64,000 bases of DNA from Flectonema sp. DT1601. Its lineage: Eukaryota; Euglenozoa; Diplonemea; Diplonemida; Diplonemidae. Numbering within the stretch: the first letter of the stretch is position 1; each line of letters opens with the position of its first letter. Below are positions 41,351 to 50,438 of this stretch, one piece after another. The stretch lies in assembly GCA_964019425.1 (NCBI GenBank), contig OZ025791.1, positions 844,501 to 908,500 on the forward strand, in the 5' to 3' direction. Made by a program: the position numbers and the translations under genes. The notes under the pieces are model-generated. The model saw only the letters and a list, made by a program, of their open reading frames with translations. It did not search any database and had not been told where the DNA came from.

Positions 41351-43933
41351 ATGTCAAAAAAAAAGAAACAACCCTCATCATCATGGAGTCAGGTTGATAA
41401 TATATACTACAGAGTTCTAAAGAGATACGAGACAGATCAGGGATGGAAAATTGGAATTAAAGACTGGGTACGTATATCCCCTGAAGGTGGTGGTATTATA
41501 ATCGCAAGCATGACCACAAGAGGTATGCGAATGACTATTCTAAACTGCGGTGGTCATTTAGTTAGCGAATGGATTTGGAGAGAACATGAACCACCAGTGC
41601 CGATGATATTATTAGCGTGGCTAAGTGATAATATAATAACCATTGGTCAGGATGGTTGTCTTATTATCCATACGTTAATAGGTGAAGATCATAGTAGGGT
41701 ACCACTCACTCACAGATCACAAGCTGCAGGTCAGCCTGTTATCAATTCATTCTTCGATTCAAATAATGTTTCTGTTGTTACGAAAGACTTTTTAATAACG
41801 CTGTCTATTCCAGATCTTCGATTTTCTAAATACACGAGTGTAACGACAACACCATCAGTGATACCTTTACGTGATGAAATAGGATGTGGTTCTGATGTGG
41901 ATTTCTTTATTTCAAATTCGATATTAATTTGTAAAAATGGATTTGTATACAACATCAATCAATCGTCTTGTAAAGAAATAACAAATATCGGAACTCTTCA
42001 GTGTGTCCATGGATGTGTTTCAGAAGACTATATCGCAATTGTTTTGACGAGTCAATCAACATCAGATTTCACTGCATTGAGAGTCCTTGACAAACGAAAC
42101 AGTGATATCATTATGGACTTACCGCTATCAGGAAAACCTGCTTCTATTAGTTGGTGTGGTGAACATATTATTATGACAGTGTCTGATGTTGGAACACATG
42201 AGCATACCGTATTCGGAGTATCGATCCATAACTCAACAACAACAGTGTTGTCAAACTATCGATCTGAACATTGCCTTGTTAGTCTTCATCATTCTAATAC
42301 TTCATCTTGTGGGATATCAATTGTTCATGATCAAGGTTATGATGTTTTAGAGTCTGTTGGTAGTGAAATTTTAAAAATAATATCTCCAAAAAGTGAATCC
42401 GTTGGAGCCAAACTTTACAAGGCGCAAATCTTACATTCGAAAGGAATGCATCCACCGGCACTAAAACTAGTCAGGTCACTAGTTCATGAACGGTCTCTGT
42501 ACAGAGCAATAAACCAGTGCTTAATAGCAGCCCTTCACGATTCTGACGTTGTTCAACAAAAAGTATTTTTACAGTCAGCTGCGTTAGGGAGGACTTACTG
42601 TCCTGAGCATGACGCGGGTGTGTTTGGAAGTACCTGCGCAGATGTTCGTTTGCTAAACTCGATTAGATCAGAACCTGTTTATATTGATATCACTTATAAT
42701 ACTTATGCTTCTGAGGAATTTAAAAAACATAAGGGAATCCTACAATCTCTTATAAGTAGAAAGCTATACCCTTTAGCAGTAAGCATCTGTGAGTACTCAG
42801 GGATTCCCAGTAACGAAGTGGTTAAATCATGGGCAATTCAACAAGTTCATTCGGGTGCTGCAGACGAAGCCATCATGGAGATTATATCTGTTCAAGTTGC
42901 TCAGTTTCCTGGGTTATCAGTAAAACCGATATTCGAAGCTGCGATAAGGAAAAGTAAATTCAAACTAGCTCTCCTCTTACTCGATTTAGAACCTTTATTA
43001 TCTGAGAGAGTAAAGCAAACACTTGCACTTGGAGAACCAGTAAGAGCTCTTAAGATTGCTACAGATGCTAACGATTCTGATTTGGCATCGAGTTGTTTGT
43101 TGAAATGTAGAAAGGATTTAGAAAAGTCTGAATTCTATCACATCCTTCGAGGTAATTCAGAAACACTCAGACTCTATCAAACTTATTGTGAACAACGTGA
43201 TGTAACAGGTCTAATGGACTTATTCAGTGAGATGGGATCAGTTCATCATGCTGGTCTTTGGTGTCTTCGAACTGCTCTTTACGACAGACGCACAACACTT
43301 GACATCCGAGCAAGAACAAAGGAGTTGACCAAGGCGAAAAATTTCTTCGCTAAAAACGGAAAAAGTTCAGACCTCGAAAATCGACTTCTGGGAGATCAGT
43401 TGAAACTCGAAGAACGTCAACAGGAGCTCCGAAATGCTGGAGTTCCTGTTGGTCCTCATTGTGGACTTGCTGACACAATTAAATTATTAATAGTAGATAA
43501 GAAATATAAAGAGGCTGACTCACTAGCAAAGATGATGGGAATGACTGACGGCAACTACTGGTTTATAAAACTGAGAACACTCTGCGCGCAGCTCCGATTC
43601 TCCGAACTGGAAAAATGGGTCGCTGGTGACAATTGGAAGAAAGCTCTAACACACAAACTGTCAACACCTATTTCTTTTAAACACTTTGTTAATGAATGTC
43701 TTAAGGCTGGTGATCCTAAAGAAGCATCTAAATATATCCCTCGGATTAACGACTATGCAATGAAAGCAGAAGCCTACTGCGATTGTGGAATGATTGAAGA
43801 AGCAGTAAAAGTATCTCACAATAATAATGATCCTGACATCCTTCTCGCAGTCAGAAGTCGCGTTGACAAGGAAGATGCTGAACAGCTGAAGAAAATTGAT
43901 GAGATCCATGCATCTATGACTGGAGGGACGTAG
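41351..43933 (+). CDS. VPS16: VPS16, core subunit of HOPS/CORVET tethering complexes
   Basis: 860 residues, intronless. N-terminal half (about 1-350) is the beta-propeller of VPS16; C-terminal half is an alpha-solenoid. Family signatures: DVRLLNSIRSEPVYIDITYN with ISRKLYPLAVSICEYSGIP (animal VPS16: VLNAVRDYHIGIPLTY, RRLYPLAIQICEYLRLP), then ALLLLDLEPLLSERV, ATDANDSDLASSCLL, FYHILRGNSETLRLYQTYC and WFIKLRTLCAQLRFSELEKW. Class C VPS proteins tether late endosomes and lysosomes/vacuoles before SNARE fusion. The start is the first ATG after the acceptor AG at 41332-41333; the frame is open further upstream only through non-ATG codons. Length matches the family (about 800-860). Confidence 0.93.
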   Translation: MSKKKKQPSSSWSQVDNIYYRVLKRYETDQGWKIGIKDWVRISPEGGGIIIASMTTRGMRMTILNCGGHLVSEWIWREHEPPVPMILLAWLSDNIITIGQDGCLIIHTLIGEDHSRVPLTHRSQAAGQPVINSFFDSNNVSVVTKDFLITLSIPDLRFSKYTSVTTTPSVIPLRDEIGCGSDVDFFISNSILICKNGFVYNINQSSCKEITNIGTLQCVHGCVSEDYIAIVLTSQSTSDFTALRVLDKRNSDIIMDLPLSGKPASISWCGEHIIMTVSDVGTHEHTVFGVSIHNSTTTVLSNYRSEHCLVSLHHSNTSSCGISIVHDQGYDVLESVGSEILKIISPKSESVGAKLYKAQILHSKGMHPPALKLVRSLVHERSLYRAINQCLIAALHDSDVVQQKVFLQSAALGRTYCPEHDAGVFGSTCADVRLLNSIRSEPVYIDITYNTYASEEFKKHKGILQSLISRKLYPLAVSICEYSGIPSNEVVKSWAIQQVHSGAADEAIMEIISVQVAQFPGLSVKPIFEAAIRKSKFKLALLLLDLEPLLSERVKQTLALGEPVRALKIATDANDSDLASSCLLKCRKDLEKSEFYHILRGNSETLRLYQTYCEQRDVTGLMDLFSEMGSVHHAGLWCLRTALYDRRTTLDIRARTKELTKAKNFFAKNGKSSDLENRLLGDQLKLEERQQELRNAGVPVGPHCGLADTIKLLIVDKKYKEADSLAKMMGMTDGNYWFIKLRTLCAQLRFSELEKWVAGDNWKKALTHKLSTPISFKHFVNECLKAGDPKEASKYIPRINDYAMKAEAYCDCGMIEEAVKVSHNNNDPDILLAVRSRVDKEDAEQLKKIDEIHASMTGGT

Positions 43934-44088
43934 TTTTTATTTATTGTTATTTTATTTATTTCTTGTTAACTTGCTCTTATTTACCATGCCGAGTGCTTGT
44001 GTTTGTTTCCTCCAATTACTAAACTTAAAGTACGCTAGTTGTCATTTGAGATGTTCCTTTTTCTTATATATCAGACTTACCAAACACA

Positions 44089-44922
44089 ATGCCTGTGATT
44101 AAACGGGTTATGATCATCGCTGGTAGTGATAGCGGTGGTGGAGCAGGTATTCAGGCAGACATAAAGACATGTGAAGCAACTGGTACCTACAGCATGACAG
44201 CAATAACTGCTTTGACAGCTCAAAATACCATTGGTGTTCACTCTGTCTGTAAAGTTGATTCCGATATGTTAAAAAAACAAATTGAAGTCTGCAGAGACGA
44301 TATTGGATGGGATGCCGTAAAAATAGGAATGCTACCCGACAAAGAGTCTGTTCAAATAGTATCGACTATAATTAAAAGTCATAAATTTGTTGTTACAGAT
44401 CCAGTCATGGTCGCAACATCAGGTGATCGACTCGTTTCAGAAGAGACGATGGAAGTAATGAAAAATGAATTATTCCCCAATTCTCTTATTATTACTCCAA
44501 ACATTCACGAGGCGTTAGAAATTATTTCAGAACCAAACACAATAATTTCATCTGTTGACGATATGAAAATCATTGCTAAGAAGCTTTATTCCATATGCAA
44601 GACTCCCAACATCCTCGTCAAAGGAGGTCATTTAAGTCCACCACAGACTGAAGCTTCTGACGTGTTATACATGTCTGAGTCAGACTCATATAAGGTTTTT
44701 GTGTCACCATTTGTAAACACCAGAAACACACATGGAACTGGATGTACTCTCTCTTCAGCAATCTCATCATACTTAGCACAGGGTCGCGACGTTCCTGATG
44801 CTGTTGAACTTGCTAAGCAATATTTGTATCGGATTTTAGCCTTGTCAGCTGATCTTAAAATAGGTACTGGTAAACAGGGACCAATGATGCATTCTCTACA
44901 TCGAAAAGTAGTTGAAAATTAA
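44089..44922 (+). CDS. thiD: Hydroxymethylpyrimidine/phosphomethylpyrimidine kinase (ThiD)
   Basis: 277 residues, single-domain ribokinase-fold enzyme. It phosphorylates HMP and HMP-P to the pyrophosphate used for thiamine synthesis or salvage. Signatures: IAGSDSGGGAGIQADIKT near the N-terminus (HMP pocket), DPVMVATSGDRL, TPNIHEALEI, VKGGH and NTHGTGCTLSSAISSYLAQG (anion hole and catalytic Asp region; the usual Cys is present). In plants and fungi ThiD is normally fused to another thiamine enzyme, but here it stands alone, closer to the bacterial layout. Acceptor-like TATATATCAG ends at 44074, 14 bp before ATG. Confidence 0.94.
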   Translation: MPVIKRVMIIAGSDSGGGAGIQADIKTCEATGTYSMTAITALTAQNTIGVHSVCKVDSDMLKKQIEVCRDDIGWDAVKIGMLPDKESVQIVSTIIKSHKFVVTDPVMVATSGDRLVSEETMEVMKNELFPNSLIITPNIHEALEIISEPNTIISSVDDMKIIAKKLYSICKTPNILVKGGHLSPPQTEASDVLYMSESDSYKVFVSPFVNTRNTHGTGCTLSSAISSYLAQGRDVPDAVELAKQYLYRILALSADLKIGTGKQGPMMHSLHRKVVEN

Positions 44923-45034
44923 TATTATAAAAAACTATCTCTGGGTAACGTTACGATTTCTTGAACTACTTCAATTATTATGTTCTCAATCATATTTATT
45001 AACACCCCATCAGCTACTTACACAACTTACACAA

Positions 45035-45208
45035 ATGGGTGGGCAGCAATCTACTGAAGTTAAAGAAGACGAATTAGATAGACAAGAGAGGGTATGCAAA
45101 TCATCTTGTGCTAGACGAGTACGGGAATTTGAATTGGACATGGGAAGACCTTTAGTCAGCCGAGAATGGCCAGACAAATTACGAAGCTGCCAACGACACT
45201 GCGAGTGA
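45035..45208 (+). CDS. Cysteine-motif microprotein with N-myristoylation-like start
   Basis: 57 residues: MGGQQSTEV start (Gly2, Ser6 fit N-myristoylation), a charged helix, then two CX3C motifs (CKSSC and CQRHC) separated by 26 residues, and a stop right after the second. Twin Cys motifs spaced along two helices are typical of small mitochondrial intermembrane-space proteins; a myristoylated twin-Cys protein would recall MIC19-like MICOS subunits, although those use CX9C. Family not recognised. It sits 112 bp after thiD and has its own acceptor-like CATCAG (45013). Below the usual annotation length cut-off; support comes from the acceptor, the Cys pattern and position. Confidence 0.5.
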   Translation: MGGQQSTEVKEDELDRQERVCKSSCARRVREFELDMGRPLVSREWPDKLRSCQRHCE

Positions 45209-45409
45209 TTCAACTACTACTTCAAATCACTCTGTCGATCACACGACTTGTCTCTTGTTATATTTCATTGGTGAGTGTGTTCACAATGTTATAAATCTAT
45301 TTTGAATAACGTGATAATGACATTTAAGATTGTCTTTGTGATAAGTCCCACTAGATATTAAATTAGTGCTCAGATTGTAGTTATTTTTACTATTCAGAAC
45401 TATTATAAA

Positions 45410-46374
45410 ATGTTATCTTCGATACGACTAGCAGTCAGAGGAACACCGAGAGTGTTGGGAAGAATGTCTTACTGCACCAAACCAACACAAATACCGATTC
45501 CTAAAGTAATTGACAACATTGAACTAAGTGACGAAGAGACCAAGAGACTGGTAACTACAAGAGGAGATGCTCCTCTTCCAGAGTTGTTAGGTGAGAGTGC
45601 TGAAGGTGTTCTACCTGAAGTCTTTTTCGAAGAGCAAAATGTTGATTTCGCAACGAATTTTATTGAAGCCTGCGAGGAGTTAAATCTCACTGACAATGAA
45701 CTTCGTAATGTTGAAGACCTGTTTGACTGTATTTTCAGCGACGAATCAACTTCTCAAGAACGATACACCACCGCAATGACTTGCCTCCGAATTCCCAAAC
45801 TACAAAACAATAATGATTGTTTATTATTCTTACTGAAGATAATTAATGATATATTTCATCCTGCAGAAAGAAGACTAATGTTGACCTTGATAAAATCAAC
45901 AGTGAAAGACATTAACACAAAAGGACTGTGGACAGTACTGGATCTTCCGGATACCTTCACTGTAAGCGATGAAGTTTTGTTTAATATTTTGTTTTGGGAG
46001 GGCAATCCTGAAGACTTAGTAGCTCTGATGGCACCACTCGGACTCCAATCTGATTCGGAAATATTAACACGAGCGTCGTTGACGGCTCAACGTCGGAATT
46101 TAAAAACGCTTCTTGAACATGCTTTTGTTGAGTTTGTTGATTGTCGTGGTAATGTTCTCACTTCAGACGTTCGTAAAGCGGTCTCGATGTGCAACATCAA
46201 AGGTGAGGTTATGGATGATATGTATGATCGTTTTTTTATTTTTTATCTTCTTGCTCAATTAATTTGCTTTTGTCGTGAAAAACAACAACAAACAGGATTA
46301 AAAAACTTAACGATATCAAAGAAGAAGAATTAAATAAAAAGAAATTTATCGACCTTTTAGTATTCGATTGTTGA
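45410..46374 (+). CDS. Probable mitochondrial protein of unknown function
   Basis: Two exons (45410-46221, 46296-46374), 296 residues. The N-terminus MLSSIRLAVRGTPRVLGRMSYC is a convincing mitochondrial presequence. The rest is acidic and helical (for example DNELRNVEDLFDCIFSDEST, RRLMLTLIKSTVKDINTKGL) with no catalytic motif I recognise. The intron (74 bp, GTATGATCG...CAACAAACAG) restores a Met codon and continues IKKLNDIKEEELNKKKFIDL before the stop; the unspliced alternative is Phe-rich and low quality. Acceptor-like TTTTTACTATTCAG ends at 45397. Confidence 0.72.
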
Positions 46375-46639
46375 TCTGTAGTCATGACTCGATGAGTCTG
46401 TTGTCGGTATATTAGACTTCGTGAACGATTCAATTTAAGTTATGTTCAGCATGCATCTTGTTTGAACCTTTTCGCAATGTGGTGTTACTTCCTATTATTT
46501 TTGTCGATTACTCCAACGTCTTCAGCTATTATTTAAAATGAAATGCAGGTATCGGTGACTTTACCGGATATTAGAGAAGGCTGTGATATGAAGATTGTTT
46601 AGTGACTCAAGGGATTCTGTGTTACTACCATCACCGCAC

Positions 46640-47520
46640 TTGACAACTCTAGTTTTAGCAATGTGAAAGCTGAGGTGAGTAAGAAGTCACTTACGATGAC
46701 TACGGTCGGATCAAGTGCGATATCTGGGTGTGCCTTTATTCCTCAACTGAACAAAGTAGAAAGCAACTGAAGCGTGGAATTGGTCTTCTAAAGATGATCT
46801 CATCCTTCAGGATCAAGACGGAAACTCTGAGACAACTGGTGAATGGTTTGGTACTAGCTAGGGCATTCCACGGCCTAGCTGCATACGCCCCATTCCTCCG
46901 CTAGAAATCCTGGGCACAAGTAGGCTCGATCTACGGGAAGCTCACGTTGAGACTAACGAGCTGGCTTCGACCTCAGCAGTATCAGTTGAGTCAGATTTAC
47001 TACCGTTTCAGCAACAACTAGCAAGGTCCCTGGCTCTGTGCTACGAGCGTTTCCAGTGATACGATGAGAATCTATCGACCTGAGGTATTCTCAATAACGA
47101 TTAAGGAGGAACTCAGTGGGAGGCTTTAGCACCGCGTTCCTCCAGACGCTATCCAACACCCCGACTCAGATCGCTGATGTATTTACAACATTATCAAGCA
47201 CCGTGGGTTACGCCACCTAACGTAACAATTATACCTAACAGAGATTTCCGAAAGTCACCTGACTCGGGGCTCAACCTCAAATTTGCCATCCCATCGTTGG
47301 AGTCTTTCCCGCCGGCGGTTGCCAGAGTATACAGATGCTTCGTATTTCAGTACTTGTCGTCTGAAACAATGCTACAAGAAGCAACAGCGCTACCATCTGT
47401 CTCTGATGATTTTCAACGCCGAGCAGCGCGCACTGATCTCAGTCTTGGATCTCATCCGAGAGAACTCAGCACGACTCCCGTATGGTCGCATCCACGTTAT
47501 ATCGGATAGCCAGTCGTCGC
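46640..47520 (+). mobile_element. Degenerate non-LTR (LINE, ingi/R1-like) fragment: end of RT and RNase H
   Basis: Translation of 46724-46904 gives a thumb-like segment with LKRGIGLLKM, TLRQLVNGLVLARAFHGLAAYA, ending in a stop; this matches the region just after the reverse-transcriptase active site of LINEs. Further on, at about 47320-47530, an RNase H pattern is read: YTDAS, NAEQRAL, HVISDSQSS (the D...E...D triad). Several stops and frame changes separate the two parts. A LINE with RNase H following RT fits the I/ingi/L1Tc group of kinetoplastids. Less AT-rich than its surroundings. It ends just before the Ubl-LRR gene. Confidence 0.65.
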
Positions 47521-47600
47521 CGACAACATCTTCACATTCTTTACGCAGCCATATATTAACACCCCACAGCAAATAGTAACTCAAAAAACAAAAAAAGGCA

Positions 47601-48452
47601 ATGCAAGTTTTTGTGACGTGTCCGGATTGGGGACTCTCCGCAGTGACAGTGACCGCTGGTGTCGATTCCGTTGTGAGCGACGTGTTGACGGCGGCGGCTG
47701 GGGAGTGGGATGTCGATCCGGAGGAAGTTGAACTCTCGTTTGCTGGTGATACCCTTTGCGAGACTGATCGGCTGGCAGATCATGGAGTGGTTGCAAACAG
47801 TGAGTTGGAAATGTGGAAGAAGCAGTTTAGGATATTCGGTAAATGTTGGTTTGTTGATGATACAAAACGGGAAAAGTTGCTTCTTTGGATCAGAGACCAC
47901 ATTACGGAGAACTTATATCTGGACACTCCCACATTCGCAAAAGATGGTTGCCTCACTGTTGACGGTGACCTGCTTCCTTTAGATGCCGAGCAGGTTGCTT
48001 TCCGCAATTCAAATTCCAACAGCACAGCCATGTCATCAGTTACTAGAGTTGCAAATTATTTCTTGAATTCCTATTCAAATATCACTGCACTTGACCTTTC
48101 AGGTCTTAGTAGCGTCACCACTATTGGTAATTATTTCTTGTCTTTCTGTTCACTCACCGCACTTGACCTTTCGGGTCTTAGTAGCGTCACCATTATTGGT
48201 CATAATTTCTTGGCTCACTGTTTCCAAATCACTTCTCTTGACCTTTCAGGTTTTAGTAGTGTCGCCTTTATTAATCATAGTTTCTTGTTTTATTGTTCAG
48301 AAATCACTTCTCTTGACCTTTCAAGTCTAAGTAGTGTCACGAGAATTGGAATGAATTTTCTCAGTGAATGCAAAGCTCTTGAATCTGTACAGTTACCTGA
48401 AAGTAATAGCGCTCTCTTTGAGAAGAGTGTGGAGACAGCGATAAGTAATTAA
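47601..48452 (+). CDS. Ubiquitin-like domain plus leucine-rich-repeat protein
   Basis: 283 residues. Residues 1-73 are ubiquitin-like: MQVFVT start strand, and LSFAGDTLCETDRLADHGVV aligning with ubiquitin [20 protein letters not shown], without a terminal GlyGly. Residues about 140-265 hold four repeats of roughly 24 residues, consensus LTALDLSGLSSVTTIGNYFL-xxC, a BspA-like/cysteine-containing LRR. The linker is Asn/Ser-rich. The repeats are conserved at DNA level (ACTTGACCTTTCAGGTCTTA recurs), so they expanded recently. The first 200 bp are clearly more GC-rich than neighbouring genes. Such proteins usually belong to multicopy families; position beside a LINE remnant fits a mobile or duplicated gene. 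Acceptor-like TTACGCAG at 47548. Confidence 0.75.
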   Translation: MQVFVTCPDWGLSAVTVTAGVDSVVSDVLTAAAGEWDVDPEEVELSFAGDTLCETDRLADHGVVANSELEMWKKQFRIFGKCWFVDDTKREKLLLWIRDHITENLYLDTPTFAKDGCLTVDGDLLPLDAEQVAFRNSNSNSTAMSSVTRVANYFLNSYSNITALDLSGLSSVTTIGNYFLSFCSLTALDLSGLSSVTIIGHNFLAHCFQITSLDLSGFSSVAFINHSFLFYCSEITSLDLSSLSSVTRIGMNFLSECKALESVQLPESNSALFEKSVETAISN

Positions 48453-48611
48453 GGACAACCTTTATTATTGTTTTTGTTGTTCTACTACTCATAATGGTAA
48501 CTAAGCTCTCTTGTCGTGAAATGACCAGCTGCTTTATGAATACTCTAATTTATTCAACACCTTGCAATATCGGTTATCTTGATTATGTTCATTTCAGATC
48601 TCATTAACAAA

Positions 48612-50216
48612 ATGTTGTTAGGGTGTGTTAGGTATGTATCCAAACACAGCAGCAAGGGTTTACAGATAAGGACTGTATCGCTTGAGGATTACACCTCTAA
48701 AGAAAAAGTATTCACACAGATGACTGATGCGATTTTAGCAAATAAATACCTGTCAAGATGGAAACTAATATGCGAGTCATCAAAGCTGACACATAGAGAT
48801 CAGTTTCTGATGATGAGGAGTGAGTTCGTTAAAATGGATCCCGAAATCAAAGGACCAGAAACCTACTTAGCATATTTAACATGTAATGCGAATCAAGGAA
48901 ATTATCTTACGTGTTGGTCGTTAATTGATGAAATGAAATCTAAAAACATACCAATAACTAAACAAGTACTATTCCGACTGGTACTCAGTACCGTCAATGG
49001 GTGTAATGTATTAGACGCCCAAGGATTTTCACAAGCAAGAGAAGTCGCAATTAAAGGTGGACTTCTTTTTGATTCTAACCTATACAGACATATATTAAGT
49101 CACTATTCAAAGAGGCATAGGTTGTACTTAAAGCATGGAATGGCTTCAAAAATTAAATGTGACACGGCATTTAATATGTTCAAGTTCATGATTGACAATG
49201 ACAGTATTAAACCTGATGCAAAAATGTGGGGAATCATTTTATCTACGAGAAGCTCGTTTGATTCGGCTATGAAAGTTTTTGATAAGATGTTATTATCGGG
49301 AATAACTCCAAATATCCAAACATATGCTCTCTTAATGAGAGTTTGTTCCAACAGCAGAGACGTCGAAGGAGCTGAACGTGTATTAAAGATTATGAAAACA
49401 GAAGACATAGAAATTGACATCCAGACCTATTGCTGCCTCATGACAGCATACAAAAACGAAGGTTCCCCCACCAGCATATCCAAAGTAATTAAAACATGGG
49501 AATTTTTAAAGAGAAATAAAATAGTTGACGAAGTAGTTATAACAATAGTGATGGGTGCTTGTAGCATTGGAGGTTCACCTAATCAATATGAAATTGCCAA
49601 AGACGCATTCAGGTATGCTATTGCACACAAGGCTATTGACTCCTCAGTCCTTCACGCTATTACAACTTTCGCTAAAAAGAGAGAAGACTTAGAGATGCTA
49701 CGATCAATTCATCAATACTGTGTTAAGAATAATAAAAAGAATTCTGTAACATCGAGTTTAAAGTCTCACACAGACGGATGGAAAAAATGGAAGGGTAACA
49801 TGCCATTTGGTACGAAGAAGAAGGAAATTATGAGGGAAAAAACGAATAACATTTCTGTTTCTGTTGATATTATTGAACCTCCTGCACCTTCGCTAAGTCG
49901 AAACCAAAGAAGGCGGCCTTGGGAAATGGAAAGGAAGACTCCATCTGCTGGTGAATTATCATCGAATGAACAACTGTCCCATTCTTCTTCTGTTCAATTA
50001 ATTAATAAAAGATCATCGTCGTCAGGTAATGAGAGTCGTTCAGACTTTGAATCTGAGAAAACAAAGTCAAGACCAGTCGATCAAGAAAGATATAATAAAA
50101 GAAACCAGTTGGATCATCAATCACATGGAGGAATTCCAAGTAATAAAAAGTCTAGACCAAATAGTCAAGAACAGTCTGACAAAACAAAACAACCCCCACT
50201 TCCTTCATGGCTATAA
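48612..50216 (+). CDS. Pentatricopeptide-repeat (PPR) protein with low-complexity tail
   Basis: 534 residues, intronless. The N-terminus MLLGCVRYVSKHSSKGLQIR is presequence-like. Residues about 60-380 are PPR helix pairs; the clearest are DAKMWGIILSTRSSFDSAMK followed by VFDKMLLSGITPNIQTYALL and VEGAERVLKIMKTEDIEIDI. These bind single-stranded RNA, usually in mitochondria. From about residue 395 the tail is Ser/Lys/Arg/Gln-rich and disordered. I start at 48612, the first ATG after the acceptor-like TTCATTTCAG ending at 48597; an in-frame ATG at 48585 lies upstream of that site. Confidence 0.85.
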   Translation: MLLGCVRYVSKHSSKGLQIRTVSLEDYTSKEKVFTQMTDAILANKYLSRWKLICESSKLTHRDQFLMMRSEFVKMDPEIKGPETYLAYLTCNANQGNYLTCWSLIDEMKSKNIPITKQVLFRLVLSTVNGCNVLDAQGFSQAREVAIKGGLLFDSNLYRHILSHYSKRHRLYLKHGMASKIKCDTAFNMFKFMIDNDSIKPDAKMWGIILSTRSSFDSAMKVFDKMLLSGITPNIQTYALLMRVCSNSRDVEGAERVLKIMKTEDIEIDIQTYCCLMTAYKNEGSPTSISKVIKTWEFLKRNKIVDEVVITIVMGACSIGGSPNQYEIAKDAFRYAIAHKAIDSSVLHAITTFAKKREDLEMLRSIHQYCVKNNKKNSVTSSLKSHTDGWKKWKGNMPFGTKKKEIMREKTNNISVSVDIIEPPAPSLSRNQRRRPWEMERKTPSAGELSSNEQLSHSSSVQLINKRSSSSGNESRSDFESEKTKSRPVDQERYNKRNQLDHQSHGGIPSNKKSRPNSQEQSDKTKQPPLPSWL

Positions 50217-50438
50217 ATCGAAGAGATACACTCTGTAGGTGTTTTAAAGTACGTCGTATTTGCACTTCTTTTAGCTAACATTACATCACCTTGATAACAT
50301 ATCGTTACTTGAAATAATTGGTTCACCTTTCTTTCTTTACCACGGTGACACATTGTTTTATATTCTCTTACACGATAAGAGTGATTTGGATACAATTATG
50401 TTTTTTCTTATCACCTTGTTACACACTCTCTCAGGCTA

